A stretch of DNA of 64,000 nt, from contig NC_037650.1 in the NCBI RefSeq assembly GCF_003254395.2, forward strand, positions 6,510,071 to 6,574,070, read 5' to 3'. The DNA comes from Apis mellifera. Taxonomy: Eukaryota; Arthropoda; Insecta; Hymenoptera; Apidae. The notes beneath the pieces were generated by a model that searched no databases, had not been told where the DNA came from, and saw nothing but the letters and a program-made list of their open reading frames with translations. Every line of letters begins with the position of its first letter. Position 1 is the first letter of the stretch. Below are positions 46,798-58,960 of this stretch, in pieces. Position numbers and translations under genes: made by a program.

Positions 46798-48504
46798 ACT
46801 CAGATGCGGCACGCGATCTGAAAATTACGGTCACCATCGATCAATAGCCACAAAAAGGAATCGACCAAGTTCGTATGCGGGCTCCATCAATGGATCCCTT
46901 TTTTTTCTATCTCGGTTGTCGATCGTCTCGGCGAACGCCTCTCCCACTGTCCAATAATAAGCAATATTGCGTTATTAGTTCGTGGAAACGTTCGTGAACG
47001 AGAATCTCGTACGGAGGAGAGAAGAAGTATCGCTCGAATCGATCCTTTTAATGGAATCTCGACTAGTTTTCGTTTCGAGAAAAGGAAAAGGAAAAAGGAA
47101 AAAGGAAAGGAAAACGTTGATTAACGAAGTTAATAATGTTGTATCTGATTAATAATTAATCGTATCGATGCACCCGTCCATGTAAAGATCACGGATTAAT
47201 CGGACTTGGGATGGGGCACGCGAGAAACGCATTGTCACGTGATTGTTGTTCCGAGAGTAAACGAGAGAATCACGCGATCAGAAGCGGGGGAGGAATCTGC
47301 CCCTTTCGGGTTTATCGGGCCTCCGTTTTGTTTCCTCTTTTTTTTTTTTTTTTTTTTATGTATATATTTATAGTCGAACAGAGATTCACGAATGTTGATA
47401 ATTGGACATTGAATTACAAATGAAATTGCGTAAGTGACACTCTACACTATTCCTCATTTTTTATCACAAACTCATTCTGGGATCGTGAATCTAACATTCG
47501 AGATTTGGGATCAGCTTCGTTGAAAATTTCATGTGATACGTGTCTTTTGACGAAATGAAAAGAATGTAATATAATTAAAAAATCAAAGATCGAAGATAGA
47601 TCATAGTATTAATATCAATTTCTTTTTCATTTCGGATAAAAGGAAATATTTACACCGAAAGTTCGAAACAGTGATCCATTAATTCAACATCGATAAATAC
47701 GTGCAATCGTCAGATCTGTTGGTATCGACGAACCATAGAGTTTCTTCGTCTTGGAGGAGCTCCTCCACTTCCCACGTGTTCGAACGTAACCCGTAATTTC
47801 TCGTACTCGAAAGGAATTGCGAAACGCTTTGTTCGGTATTGACAGAGGAGAAGGGAGGGATTGGCCGCGCACCACGGTTTAAGCAGTAACACAGAAGAAT
47901 GTAATTAGAGTTCTCGACATATCGATGGCCGATAACCCGATTATTAGGACAGGAGCAGCGGAGAGGCTGCGAAGTGAAAACCCAATCCAACGATAATGCA
48001 TCCTCGTATTTGCATCGATGGAAACATTTTCTATCCGAAATGAATATTCCCTCTCCCCCCTTTAACGTCTGAACCGATTTCCAATCCTAATCGAAGAAGC
48101 CTCGTCGAAATCGTCGTGGCTACCTTAAGCCGAGTTTATCCGAGAAAATGTTCCAATTTAAAAACGAATTGGATCGTTTTTCTTCCATTCGCAAAGATTC
48201 GAATCGGGTAAATCGGATCGAAGAATAATCGACATCATACGTTCAAATCGTAAGGGTTGGGACAAAAGTGAAATAACAGAGTGGAATGACTGTTTCGAAA
48301 TATTCGAATGAACATAGTATTACGAAATGGTGTTGAAGATATATAGGCTCGATAACCAGCCACGCCGCCCCCACTTGCATTCACGATAGCGGTTTTATCT
48401 CGGCGTGGTCCTAAAACGAAGGCAATGCTAAGTATAGTGAACGGAGCCTTCGTCAAGGAGGATTGGAAGGGCAAAGGAGGCGATGACGGAGCGACGAAAG
48501 TAGA

Positions 48505-48592
48505 AGAAGAAGAAGAAGAAATAGAAGGAGGAGAAAAAGTGTAGGTAGGGAAAAAAATAGAGGGAGAAGAAGAAGAAGAAGAAGAAGAAGAA
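48505..48592. repeat. two (GAA)n tracts
   Basis: GAA repeats at 48507-48520 and 48565-48591 joined by GGA/GTA-rich purine sequence. The - strand reading gives a long poly-Phe frame that is clearly an artefact. Confidence 0.88.
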
Positions 48593-48599
48593 ATGCCTA

Positions 48600-48900
48600 A
48601 CGCCGATCGAAGAGACGGAGCCCCACCTCTTGCGAGAGCGATGCCGTGCCGGGACAGGCCCGTCGAATGTTAAGGAGACGCGGGGAGCGAACATAACCTC
48701 ACCTAACCTAACTTCACCTCCACTCTCGGAGGCCGCCGTGCGGCCGGCGATCCCGCGTATGATTTCCAGTCGGCCTCTCATTGGTCGGCTGGCCTGTGCG
48801 CGGTTACCGCCTTCGCCATTAAACAAAACCTTGCGAGAAGAGAGCGAAATTAAAAAAACGAAGGGTCTCAGGCCCTCCTCGATACCTTCTTGACCTTGCC
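48600..48900. other. CpG-rich block with TTAGG-type motif and inverted CCAAT box
   Basis: CpG-rich DNA containing CCTAACCTAAC (48702-48712) and an inverted CCAAT box in CTCATTGGTCGG (48777-48788). Composition and CCAAT box are promoter-like, but I see no convincing first exon on either strand. Confidence 0.35.
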
Positions 48901-49710
48901 CCGGCACCGTTTCGGTACCTCCAACGACAATTGCGATTCACTTACGCACAGTATCGATCCGGAGCATCCCGTCTTCGTTTTCCTTCCACGCCTCGAAAAC
49001 GAAATTTCTATGGAAATTTTAGATAAATTTGGAAGGAAAAAAAAAGAAGAAAAAAATAAATGGAGGATTTCGAAGAATGGAGAATTGAATAGAGTCTAAT
49101 TCTAAAAAATTGCAGCATATACTATTGTTTGAAATTCAGTGAACTTGAAACAAGTTAATAGACAGAGAAGAAATAATTGTCAGACAATTATGAGATTTCT
49201 AAATCTAATCATCCCTTCGAATGTAGACACGATTTTCGTCTATCCCTTCAACTCGACTTAACGAGAGCGTCACGACGCCTTCTTTCCATCCCAAGACAGC
49301 TGGCTGGCTGGCTGAAGAGGGTTGGTTGGTCAATTTTCTGGCCGACAGATTCGCGAATCCGCGTCGCCAATGTGCTCTTCCCGATCTAAAAACCCTCTGC
49401 CTCGCCCTTCCTCCCTCCCTCCTCTCGTCTCTCTTTCAGCATACGCTCTCTCTCTCTCTCTCTTTCTCCTCCCTCCTCTCTCTCCGTTACTTTCTCCCGT
49501 TGCCCCGTAATTGATATTATTATGGGCCGGTGAGGCCCTCCCATTACGTTATAAATGTTACACGGGTCGATTACCGCTCTTTGTTCCGGACATGCTTACA
49601 ATGTCCGCGAACAATGCTGGACCCTCTTCCTCCTTCACCTCCTCTTCTTTCTCCTCTTACCACCGACTCCTTCCTCGGGCCGTATGCGCATCGCAAAAAC
49701 GTAGAGAACG

Positions 49711-49741
49711 TCGACGATGACGACGACGACGACGACGACGA
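49711..49741. repeat. (CGA)n microsatellite
   Basis: CGA/GAC trinucleotide repeat, about ten units with one ATG-containing interruption. Confidence 0.9.
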
Positions 49742-51387
49742 GTTAACCCCTCGATTTAACCTTACGCCGGGATACGAAGATAAGAGGACGTTCGAGTTGC
49801 CGACGAATCACTGTGGATCCTGTTTTTCCGATACGAAAATCGATCGTTCGATCCCATTTTTGGACACATTTCCATGAATCGTAGAGGTAAGATACAGGAC
49901 GAGATAGAATCTCTCCTCTTTTCTCGTGACTTTCCTCGATGAAATTCGAATATGTTATAGGAGGATGGACGGTGGTTGCATCGTGGCTCGATCCATCAGC
50001 CGCCATTTTGAGATGGAGCCGAGACAAGACTCGATCCTCTTCTACCTCTTTTTCTTTTTTTTCCTTTTTTTTTTCCCCCTCCATGGTCCGTTCCTAATCA
50101 TTGTTATTACGATCGGTCGCCCGTTCGCACACGCGCTTTTTTCTCCTTCGTTCATCCCCCTTCGTGCATCCCTCCCGATGCCTCCTCTTCCCTCTACGTA
50201 CCCTCCATCCTCTCTAGCGATAGAATTCGGCCGGGCCAATTACATTTTTTCCCCGCTCGTGGAAGGAATAAAACTATGATATCGGTATCGCGCCCGTTCC
50301 CCACCTGCCTCGCATCGGCGTAACCTCAAAAGAGCCCTCCTCTCTCTCTCTCTTTCTCCTCTTCTTCGAAGGAAAAAGAAAAAAAAGGAAATGGACAAGT
50401 CGTAGGCGCGACAGACACGGTTGATTCTAATAATCATACGCGGGCAGGCTTCATTATCTTCTGACCCGGGCCTGTGCGTAGAAACTTTTAATCTCTCTCT
50501 CTCTTTTTCTCTCCTCGACGCATTCTTCTCGATTCAACCCCACGTTATCGAAAGCAATTTATGCTTATAAGGGGAATACGGCGAATCTAATCTCGTGGAA
50601 AGGAGCGAGGCGAAAGTGTAACGATCGTTGGGAAGGTTTAAAATTATTTCGATGAACCGGTGAGCGAGAATGAAGAAAGCCGTGGTTGCTACCAAGCTAA
50701 GCGTTCGAATCTTACGAAACGAATCCTCTCTTGATTCTAATAATCGTAAATTTAAGGTATGAAAGGTGTTCAGAGATTACGAATGGGATGAAATTGGGCA
50801 GAAATTGTTACGCGAAATAAAATACAGATGATTCTCTAAATTAAAATGCAAACTTCGATTTGAAATTTCAAATGTTTTTCCAAACTTTCTTATAACTTTT
50901 GCAAAAACGAATATTCGAAAATAATTTCTCGGAGCGAAAATTTCACCTCGAGACGATCTATCCAAGCGACTACGTTTCTACTTTCCATCCTCCCGAAAGC
51001 AAAATTATAATATATATATATAAAATATAAATATATATACGCCTTCGCATCGGCGAAATGTCGCGGTGGATCGAGCTTTCTCTCGGCTCGAAAATTGGCC
51101 GCGTCGATCCGTCGATTCCGGCCGGAATCGTTTCCGTGTAAAACGCAGACAGGAGGGCGTTGCCGACTTTCTTGCGATCCCACAGGCAAGAAAGTGGAGC
51201 GCTCTCGTTGTATTCATATAATGTATTCACGCGCTCGATTTTCCGTTGTCCCTGTTTCTTTCACCCTTCCGTAACCGCGGCGGATCGTTAAAAATGCGCG
51301 TTTCGGCCAAGTGTTGTTCCACGCCAGGATGGTGAAAACGGCGCGCACGACTCGTCGTCGATGTAAAAACCGCGATGAATCGAGGAA

Positions 51388-51419
51388 GGGAGGGAGGGAG
51401 AGAGGGAGGGATGGAAGGG
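51388..51419 (+). other. G-quadruplex motif
   Basis: GGG runs at 51388, 51392, 51396, 51404, 51408 and 51417 with short A/GA/ATGGAA spacers. Meets the usual four-run, short-loop pattern on the + strand. Confidence 0.7.
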
Positions 51420-52750
51420 TGGAAAAAGCGCGAACGAGCGGCGCAGTTATGTCACTATTAAAAACGCATTAATCCTGAATTCGCCTTGGATCGGGCCGGT
51501 CGCTTCGCTTCGCGGACGACCGTTGCGATTTAAACGCTCGGTTTCCCGGCGCGCGATTTCACACGTTGCACGCGCATTATTGCTCCTCTCCCGGTTTTTA
51601 CCACCCCCTCCCATTCCCGCCGATGGATTATCCTCCCGTGAAAACGTCGACGTGAATTCGACGAATTTTTGAAAACCTTTTTCCCTTTTATTTATTTCTT
51701 TTTTTTCTTTTTTAAACAACATTTTAAATGTCTTCCCACGCTGTCGGTCGTGAAAAGATTGGATTTACGTTATATCTCGTTAATTTTATCATTTGGATCC
51801 TTGACGACGATTTTCTCGGCTAGAAATATCTGATTTGATCTTTTAAATTAACGAAATATTGGAGCCAGTGATTTCAAACTCGATATAAAACGAAATAAAG
51901 ATGAACGAATATTTTTGGAAATTGTTATATATATATTAGTGGTAGGTGGTGATTTTGATTTGGAAATAGGGGAAAACGAGGAATCGATGCTCCCTTCCGA
52001 GAAACTCGTCGAAATGGGTGCAATATTACGAGCGCCCGTTGACGTTAAGGGAACAACGGCCAACGACGAACCATCCATGTTGCTATACTCGAAAGCTCGG
52101 AGATGCAACGGAGCGGGGAAGCTGGAAGCTTCTAAAGTACTCGCCGCCGCCGCTAATGGCACTTCTCCGGCCGACGAGGGGGAGATTTTAAGCTCGTTTC
52201 GCGGAAAAACTGTTGATTTTCCACCAACGAGAAATTACTTTCTCGCGTTCGCTACCCACCCCCGGTTCCACATCCTCTAAAGAATCGATATTTAAATTTT
52301 AATACTCGAGATACGGAAGAAGGCAGATGTATCCTTCTCTCCTCCCCCTATTCGCTCGAAATTTATATAATACACGATAAAACATGGCGTTCAACGAAGC
52401 AATATTTCTTTCTTTCTCCTTCTTCCTCCACGCCTATCGATACCTCGAAAAAGTAGTATTTGGATCGAGCGATCCGCTCTCTATCCCTCCCTTCTTTTTT
52501 CTTCTCTTTCTTTTTTTTCACCAATTAGAAAATCGGTCGAAAACGTACATAACGACTCGTCTCCTCTAATATCGAAGGGTTCCGTGAAACGCCGTTTAAT
52601 ATCCACGTAGCGAGGGGAGAAGCGAGAGGATATTAAAAAGAAGAACTTGTCCACCATCCCTTGCGTCGCCGTAGATCGATCCTCCGCCCGTGAAAAATAT
52701 ATCTAAGGGATTCTCGAAGAAAAAGAGAGAGAAAGAGAGAGGGAACGGAG

Positions 52751-52778
52751 AAAGAAAGAAGAAGAAGAAGAAGAAGAA
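52751..52778. repeat. (GAA)n microsatellite
   Basis: GAAA units followed by about six GAA units in a purine-rich stretch. Confidence 0.88.
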
Positions 52779-53082
52779 AACGTGAAGGGAGAAGAAACGG
52801 GAGACCGCGGGAGAGGAGTCACCCCGCCGCCTTCCTAATTCGATCGAAGCCTCATTATGATCTTAGAGCTCGTCCCAGGGAACCTAGCATTAGTATAAAC
52901 ACGGATCGAGAGTACCATTATACGGCCCTGGTGGTGGTGGCCCATTTTGAATACGAAAGAAGCAAAGATATTATGTTAATCGTGCCGACGATATTACGAT
53001 ATACATAGTATAAGAGTCGCCACGATGTTCCCGGGGGCCGTTCCCTACTCCGTCCACTCCGTTTTCGCCTACGTATCCGCGG

Positions 53083-53085
53083 TAT

Positions 53086-53135
<50 letters not shown>

Positions 53136-53140
53136 GTATG
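53083..53140. repeat. (CA)n(TA)n(TGTA)n compound microsatellite
   Basis: CA repeats, then about 15 TA units, then four to five TGTA units in direct succession. Confidence 0.92.
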
Positions 53141-55080
53141 CCATGTGCTCGACGATAAAGTGGAAAAATAATTAAGAAACGCGAGGAGGGGACGAGAGGA
53201 ATGGACGGTAGCGGGAAGAAGAAGAAATCTTGGATAGAGCACCCAAGGGAGCCGCTCATGAATATTTATCTGGGTCAGACTTGACCAAGTTGCCGATTAA
53301 AGCGACGTTTTCGTCGCTTCGTTAGATCCTTGACAAAGGATTTGAATAACTACCGCCTTAAACCGCATCCTTTTTAACCATCTCCGCTAATTAGACGTCG
53401 TTAAAGGGCGAGCCGAACTACTTGCCTTTTCGCGACTTTCTTCCAACCGAATCGAAACAAACGCCTCGATCGATCGGTCCGGACGATTCCTCCTGTTTTA
53501 CTCGATTAAAGGATCCAATTTTCTAAGCTTTCAATTCTCGCGTGGAAACGTTCGTGAAGTGAAGAAAAAAGAAAAAGGGAAAAAAAAGAAGAGATGGATT
53601 TCTTAGCAAATTCTTTATTTTCCTGCCGATCCTCACCGAGGCAAAAGACATCTTCGTCGAGGACGCGTATCCTCTCACGAAAATTGCGTAGTGGCTGTCT
53701 TCGAGTTGGAGCGGATTACAGGGGTGGCAGAGTTGAATGAAGGGTGTAGGAGGGCTCGGCTACTGAGGGATCGTTGTTGCCATGGCGACACCAACCCCGT
53801 CCTCCGGCAGTTCACCATTTCTACCCGTGCGCTACACCGATCCCTCCGACCTCCGGGCAAGGCGCGATCCATATCTGCTATAACGCGAAGTCACGTTTCA
53901 ATGGCCATTTTGTATCGGGACAAGAAAGGATCCTTGCCCTTTTTCCTCCGCACGGTTTTCAAATTCTTCTTTCTTCTTCCTGGGAAAAAATCTGCCCAAT
54001 CTTCGCCTCGAATGGAAAAATCGGATCCGAAACAGCATTTCGAGGAATAAAGATTCCTATCTATGCTATCGATACGCTTTAAGCATTTATTAAACAAGGC
54101 GAAAAGTTGAGTGGTGATGACGCGCATCAGTTTGTTGTCGTAGAGTTAATTACGATGTGAATTCATGGGAGAGAATTACATCGTTGGAGATGTAAATAAG
54201 GAAGCCACGTTGCACGGAAAATACAGCATTGTGTAATGGACGTGTCGAAGAACGGACGATAATGAAGAATGAACGGGAAACGAATTTTTCGAAACGAAGA
54301 ATATTTCGAACTGATGATTAGAAGCAATATCGTACGCGAAATACGTGTAATTAGTCGCTTTTTACGTAATCTTCACTGACCCAGGCGTCGCTCGAGCGTT
54401 TATCTGAAGCTACGAATAAAAACTCGACGAGGAGAAAAGAAAAGAGAGAAAGAAAAGAAAAAGGAATACATCGAAAATTCGATAAGATAAGATTCCAATG
54501 AATACCGATCCTGAATAATTTTTAAATCGATAAGCAAAGCGAGGACGACGATAACGAACGGCACGTTTTTTTCCAAAGCATTAGTCGCAAGGCCTCGACG
54601 AAGTTACGCGAAGTGCTTTCGACACATTCCTGCACCACTCAAACTCACCCTACCCGCCGCGTAACCCCGGCGCCCTCTCGACGATGCATAGGGGTGTACT
54701 GTCGCGTCACTCGCGCGTTGCGATCCTCGAGGACCGATTTAAGAGTCATGCCTCTCCACTCGATTATAACGTTAAGAGGAAACAATGGTTTGGATCGGTA
54801 ATTAAATAACGGGAGGGAACGATCGAGGTTACGCCGCGAGACGTAAGGGTAAGAAAACGTTTCGATCGCGATTCAGGAACGTGTGAAAAATATCGGCGTA
54901 AAAATATCGTCGATACGCACGTATCATTTTATCACGAATATTATTTTCCCCTCGATATAAACGAATCGCAACTCGATCAACGGTTAAAGGTTAATCGAGT
55001 AAAGGAAAAAAGGAAAACAAAAGTGTTCGATTTTCGATACGTATCAAAGTCGAACGGCATATTTTGTATTCCAATCTCGA

Positions 55081-56920
55081 CATTATTGTAGTCGTCGGTC
55101 GGCAATCGAGTAAGAGGCATGGTTTGCCGGCGCGGCGACCATCGCCACCCCTGTTAACAAGAATTCAAAATGGAGGTGAGCCGCGCGTGCACATCCCCTG
55201 CAATCGAATTTCAACGCCGTCCTCTCGCTATATACGGAATTCGGCTCATCGAAATAATTATTTTTTCGCGAAATCCGGGGATCTCGATCAGGCGATTCTC
55301 GACTTTCCCCCTTCGAACGATCGACGATTCGTCGAGGGTGCGATGAGAAAGAAATATATATATATATTCCTTTCGAGACTCGGGGCTGAGCTGCGTGGCG
55401 GAGACCCATTTGCGATGCAGGTAACTCCACACCCCCCCTCGAGGTATCTTCCAGCTTGGGCTTCCTGTACGTGTGGACGCACACCGAGAAACGCGGAGCG
55501 CGTCGGTGTGTGCACGCCGCGCGATCGGTGCGGCTGTGGTGGACGATGCACATGCAGACACCGGCAAAACCTATCTGCCATGCACGATCGCTCGGTTGCA
55601 TATAAGCCGAGACGCGCAGCACGTCATTACGCGGGCAGAAAGCAAAAAGACGATAGCCTCGCGGCCGGCCAATCGCCGTTCGCGTGCTAATGAATCTGAA
55701 CCGACCCGACCAATGGCGGGACCCCGCCACGCCGCTCGTGAACCCGGTGTAACCCTCGTGGCGATGCCGCGGTACCAGAAACTCGGGGTGTGGTGTACAC
55801 GCGGCCGTTTTTCGATCAGGAATCCTCCTCTTTTTCTGCGATCGGGCAATTGCGGAACGACCGGCCACGCGGCGGCCACGATTTTTCGAAATTTCCAATG
55901 GTTATTACGCAACGCCCTAACCCCCCTCCCTTTCTTCTCTCTCTCTCTCTCTCTATATATATATCTCTTTACCTCCCCTTTAGGTTAATTTATCGACTCG
56001 AACAAATCTCCGAACGAGATACCACGGTAGAGATTAACCCCTGGCGAGCTGGGTGATCGTTTGCCCGTGTTTTAACTATCGCGATACCGGTTATTGTAAT
56101 TTATATATAAAAACGGGTATAAAATATAACCTGTATTCCTTTTGCATAATCGCAAGATAATATTGTTTGACAGTGTTAACGAGAAATCGCGATCCCCTCG
56201 TCGTCCAATATTCCTAACTCGTTCGTCGGACGAATTCGTTCATAAATAAACAGATATCCTCCCCGAGAAACTGGGAACGAACCGCGTGGGTAGTCAGACG
56301 TAAAAGGTGTTCGTATAAAGATAAAGAGGAAAAGAGAGAGAGAGAGAGGAAAAGAAAAAAAGAAGAAGGGCGAGGTTCCTGGAGGAACGACGAGTGCAAG
56401 GAACACGCTCATTGTTTCCCTCCTTCTCGAGCTCTGCTCTCTCGTGGTGGATGGCCGGCGACACGTAAAGTGCGTGCACGCGTGCATGCGTGCCTGGATG
56501 CCGTGCAGAGAGCGGTTCGATGCATGTGCACACGGCGCGATGTACAACCGCTACAACGATGCACAGCCGATGCAACGTGCGGCTCGGTGCACCGGTGTAC
56601 CGGAGTCAGAGAGCCGCTCAGGGCTATCATTATGGCGGCAGTAGACACTCCCTCCTTATCGCCGGTTTCCAACGCGAGTTCTCGACTCGTACGTACGTAC
56701 GCTCGCAGCTCCGCTCGCTCGCCATCATTATATTTTCCGCGGCGAGAAAGGACGCGCGCACGAGAAGCGAACGCGCCCAGAAATACGCGTACACACGCGA
56801 GCAAAACACGGCTGATAATACACGCGGCGTATTCCATTTCCAGAACGCGGCAATGTAGTATGGGTGAATCCGGTGGTCACAGTCCCGGTCGAATTTCTTT
56901 TCCCCGCGTGTATTAAATAT
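55081..56920. other. CpG-rich block, possible regulatory island
   Basis: Stop-poor, CpG-rich sequence with overlapping open frames on both strands (the longest, 55083-55898 on the - strand, is 271 codons). None begins with a protein-like pattern, and they read straight through TA and CT tracts (55355-55368, 55936-55963). A CCAAT box lies in GACCAATGGCGGG (55709-55721). The composition resembles unmethylated CpG islands or dense regulatory DNA; a 5' exon of an unrecognised gene cannot be excluded. Confidence 0.4.
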
Positions 56921-58700
56921 ACCCTCCCGGCGATCGATCCGAATACTTTGTAACCGATACTTTGACGAGAAGTCGGAGTCCTGGAACCGGATTAAATAGG
57001 CTGGAAAACTGGATTGGACTGGGGCGGAGGAACGAGGGTACGACGTACGGGTTCAGAAAAATCGATCGCTCCTTTTTTTATTTTCTTTTTTTTTTGCGCG
57101 CAGAGGGATGATTAGTATCGAGATAGGATAGAATACGTAGTTGGCGAAAAAAATTCGAATTCTTTATGCGAAAACACTAGCGAAATTGTTGTCTCGGCGA
57201 CGATCGTTCTTACGATTAAAAAGTTCATTGTACGCCGCGTTGCACCTCGTTCTCGCCAACCCTCGCCATTCACTCGCGATAATCTTTATTTACGTCCGAG
57301 CGCAATTATACAGAATTCGTCGAAGAAGGGTGAAAACAATCGGGAGAGATGTGTGCCGGCGTTCATTGAGCAGCTCCTCTCAAACGGACGGCAATTTTAA
57401 CCGTTTCTCTCTCTCTCTCTCTCTGTCCCGCGATCTATCCCTCACTTCGCGAAGCACACAGCCCCGCCTTTTTTATCCCTTCGTTTCCTGCAATCTGTTC
57501 TTTCGATACCAGTTAAAGCACACTAACCGGTCTCGCGACCACGCTTTTTGCCACCCAAGAAATCAGGGTTTCGCAAGAATGATCCGGATAACTCGCGAAC
57601 CGATCGATTCCATAATTTCCTAGAAACGCGAGGACTTTTCATTCGATCGATGATTACGCTCAACGATTATCACGGTTTATTACGCTACGATGGTGGGCAG
57701 AGAGAGAGAGAGAGAGAGAGAGCGTGGATCCTCGTTAACAAGCATCGATATTTCATCGATTTCGAGATCGATACCCTCGTCCAATTCCCTTATCCCTTGT
57801 AATATTATCTTTAAGCATTCGTACGACGAATCCATCCAAACGTTATCGATTTATCGTTTACGAGAAAGAGACTTTTTACGCTCCATCCGAAGAAAAGAGT
57901 TCGCGGAGGGTAAAAAACGATCCGTTTCCGAATCGGCGACAATTGGCGCCTAATCCCTAAGAAGAAGTTTAAGAAAACTTGGCGGATCTCCAAATGATTG
58001 ATGGCGTTAAACGGAGATACGATATAATTGGCTATCTGTCTCGATTGAATTGCACGGTAATGGCATAAGCGAATCGGAAAATTGAGATGGATCGAAGCGA
58101 AGATGTGGATCGTTAGACAGGCATCTTATTAATAAACGCGTACGTAGATTATACGTATTAGATATTCCGCTTTTTTTTCAGTTACCTTAAAGATATAAAA
58201 AGGGTCACGTGGTGACCGCCATATTTCTCTGCCATCTCGTACATCACCGTCGCCTTCTCCTATCACATCCGTAAATGTATATATATTTTCTATATTTTAC
58301 CATCTTAGATACGAATATTTATTCCTCTGCTCTGGTGCACAAACTTCTTTCTAAAAAAAAGGGGAAAAAATCTTGCGATAATTACGATCATCTTTGCATC
58401 GATCCGATAACAGCTACTCGATAATATTTACACTTCTTTTACACCGATATCTCCATCACGCGTCGCCCGTCGCTTCGTCGTCCAAACACAAACACTTGCT
58501 TCGAATCAATATCACAAAGTTTACCTCAGTTCCTTCGACACTCTCTCCGCGATCGAACAATTGCGTTCCGATTCGATCATCGTTGCACGAAAAATCCAAA
58601 ATAAAATATTCGCGGGAGAGAAATACTGGGAAGAATCGAGCGTGCGACGCGTATCGACCGACCAACGCCTCGTTCGTTTCGTGAAATGGGATTTTTCTTT
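56921..58700. other. intergenic sequence, no gene seen
   Basis: No coding exon recognised. Contains a (TC)n tract at 57409-57424 and a (GA)n tract at 57699-57722; the 57780-58420 part is AT-richer. Confidence 0.55.
57699..57722. repeat. (AG)12 microsatellite
   Basis: About twelve uninterrupted AG units. Confidence 0.9.
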
Positions 58701-58789
58701 AACGATTTCGTCACGGCGTAGAGGAAACACTTTGGGAGCACGGCGGGAGCATGTGACAAACCGCTCGCATCGAGGACCGAGGAGAGACT

Positions 58790-58960
58790 CTATAAGGTGG
58801 TTTCCATCCCCCAATAGCGGCTGGCGCGCTGGCGGACCCGACGCTGCAATCATTCCCCGTAATGATTGTCATTACCGGGAACGGGAGGGCGAGCGAGCGG
58901 GTGGACGAACGGGGCAGAGGGATTGGCCTGCATTGCGATTGCGTTTCTGTCTGGTCCCAT
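58790..58960. promoter_or_regulatory. candidate cis-regulatory element with palindrome and CCAAT boxes
   Basis: A near-perfect inverted repeat at 58853-58881 has arms TTCCC-C-GTAATG and CATTAC-C-GGGAA around ATTGT; only one symmetrical C/C position fails to pair. It contains TAAT and ATTA cores in opposite orientation, a typical arrangement for homeodomain dimer sites. A CCAAT box lies upstream (CCCCCAATAGCGG at 58810-58822) and an inverted one downstream (CCCATTGGCCG at 58947-58957). No transcript start was recognised, so function is inferred. Confidence 0.35.

Larger units (their letters stand above)
42161..48504. other. intergenic sequence, no gene seen
   Basis: No coding exon recognised in about 6.3 kb. 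Contains T/C-rich tracts around 42960-43140 and 44115-44160, a T run at 44838-44851, and several microsatellites annotated separately. The 45180-45430 part is CpG-rich and includes GCC-rich DNA at 45270-45296. Confidence 0.5.
48901..55080. other. intergenic sequence, no gene seen
   Basis: No coding exon recognised in about 6 kb. Contains palindromes at 49142-49191 and 53300-53319, a pyrimidine-rich tract at 49400-49500, a CGA repeat at 49711-49741, G-run DNA at 51388-51419 and several microsatellites. Confidence 0.5.

Noticed and set aside
47679..47990. 103-codon - strand frame with an acidic, protein-like C-terminal part
   Set aside because: Begins at TTG and has no internal ATG until its last residues; no splice evidence strong enough to call an exon.
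48428..48907. 159-codon - strand frame with long poly-Phe
   Set aside because: Product of reading two GAA microsatellites antisense.
51848..52280. Overlapping frames on both strands near 52 kb
   Set aside because: Neither starts at ATG at its reported end, and neither has a recognisable family signature.
55083..55898. 271-codon frame on the - strand
   Set aside because: The longest frame in the window, but it runs through TA tracts and CpG-rich DNA, with overlapping frames on the other strand and no domain-like pattern.
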